The notes under the pieces were generated by a model, which worked only from the letters and a program-made list of their open reading frames with translations, did no database searches and had not been told where the DNA came from. From [Clostridium] aminophilum DSM 10710 (GTDB taxonomy: Bacteria; Bacillota; Clostridia; Lachnospirales; Lachnospiraceae): a stretch of 40,736 nt of DNA. Positions 40,636 to 40,736 of the stretch are shown here, piece by piece. Location: the NCBI RefSeq assembly GCF_000711825.1, contig NZ_JONJ01000019.1, forward strand, positions 1 through 40,736, written 5' to 3'. Each line of letters opens with the position of its first letter. Within the stretch, counting starts at the first letter, position 1. A program made the position numbers and the translations under genes.

Positions 40636-40736
40636 ATGAGAAAGCAGACTAAATATGTTGCAGTTCTTTCTGCAGCAGCTCTTCTTGCTATGGGCGCATC
40701 TATGACATCCTTCGCCGCTGGTTGGGAGAAGGACGA
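40589..40736 (+). repeat. Inverted duplicate of the 5' end of the choline-binding protein gene
   Basis: From about GAAAAAGCATTTACA onward, this stretch matches the reverse complement of about 32177-32325, with only one two-base indel in the leader. All 101 coding bases visible are identical. The repeat continues past the window edge. Confidence 0.92.
40636..40736 (+). CDS. Choline-binding-repeat protein, 5' end only (partial)
   Basis: The first 33 codons encode the same signal peptide and first repeat start (AAGWEKDE) as the protein at 30571-32277. The start codon follows AAAAAGGAGTG. The gene runs out of the window. Its identity to the other copy suggests a recent duplication or gene conversion. 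Two such surface proteins would add variety to choline-anchored proteins. Confidence 0.88.
   Translation, partial: MRKQTKYVAVLSAAALLAMGASMTSFAAGWEKD

Overview
The window looks like a chromosomal segment of a Gram-positive anaerobe of the Clostridia, most likely a Lachnospiraceae-type organism. The evidence is the 23S rRNA 3' end and tRNA style, strong AGGAGG ribosome binding sites, ComEA/AzlCD/Asp23/DUF5721-type genes, and choline-decorated wall polymer genes. Core genes look about 50% GC by eye. The accessory stretches at about 24.3-26.8 kb and 27.2-33.2 kb are visibly more AT-rich. No species can be named from sequence alone.

Layout. 1-930: end of a 23S rRNA gene, then tRNA-Asn, tRNA-Met and tRNA-Arg, with no 5S gene visible. 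1.2-7.0 kb: orphan barstar-like inhibitor, YgjP-type metallopeptidase, recJ, a small conserved protein, azlCD, and a FolD homologue lacking catalytic residues. 7.1-11.4 kb: comEA, an orphan OmpR-type response regulator, a TPP riboswitch with thiM-thiE, and a HAD hydrolase whose 3' end lies in a 13-bp minisatellite. 11.7-24.3 kb: the most distinctive block. It holds a CDP-glycerol glycerophosphotransferase-like enzyme, two tandem giant proteins that join a YidC/Oxa1 domain to a sulfatase/LtaS-like domain, a wHTH-LicC-LicA fusion (choline kinase plus phosphocholine cytidylyltransferase), a one-helix small protein, an NCS1 transporter and an SDR oxidoreductase. 24.6-26.7 kb: a two-gene AAA ATPase plus TOPRIM-like cassette resembling known anti-phage pairs. 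26.8-33.0 kb: rlmH, two toxin-antitoxin loci, a lone tyrosine integrase, a choline-binding-repeat surface protein and a third toxin-antitoxin locus. 33.3-37.1 kb: Asp23 protein, a yybP-ykoY (Mn2+) riboswitch before an orphan OadB-like membrane protein, a 44-aa OadG-like peptide, and a secreted M14 carboxypeptidase. 37.3-40.7 kb: a decayed RelB/YafQ locus, a DUF5721 protein, a probably catalytically dead paralogue of the wHTH-LicC-LicA fusion, and the start of a second choline-binding protein.

How it fits together. The central block and the flanking choline-binding proteins read as one system. Choline is imported (NCS1 transporter plus small partner, inferred), phosphorylated and activated to CDP-choline by the fusion enzyme. 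The phosphocholine is then placed on a glycerol-phosphate-type polymer built or modified by the CDP-glycerol enzyme and the two YidC-sulfatase proteins. Choline-binding-repeat proteins dock on the finished polymer. The pseudoenzyme paralogue keeps its winged helix and sits next to a choline-binding protein gene, so it may be a regulator.

A second theme is short degenerate tandem repeats of 13, 15, 16-17, 21, 24, 29-30 and about 36 bp. Each locus has its own sequence, and the repeats lie in gene junctions, over stop codons and in protein linkers.
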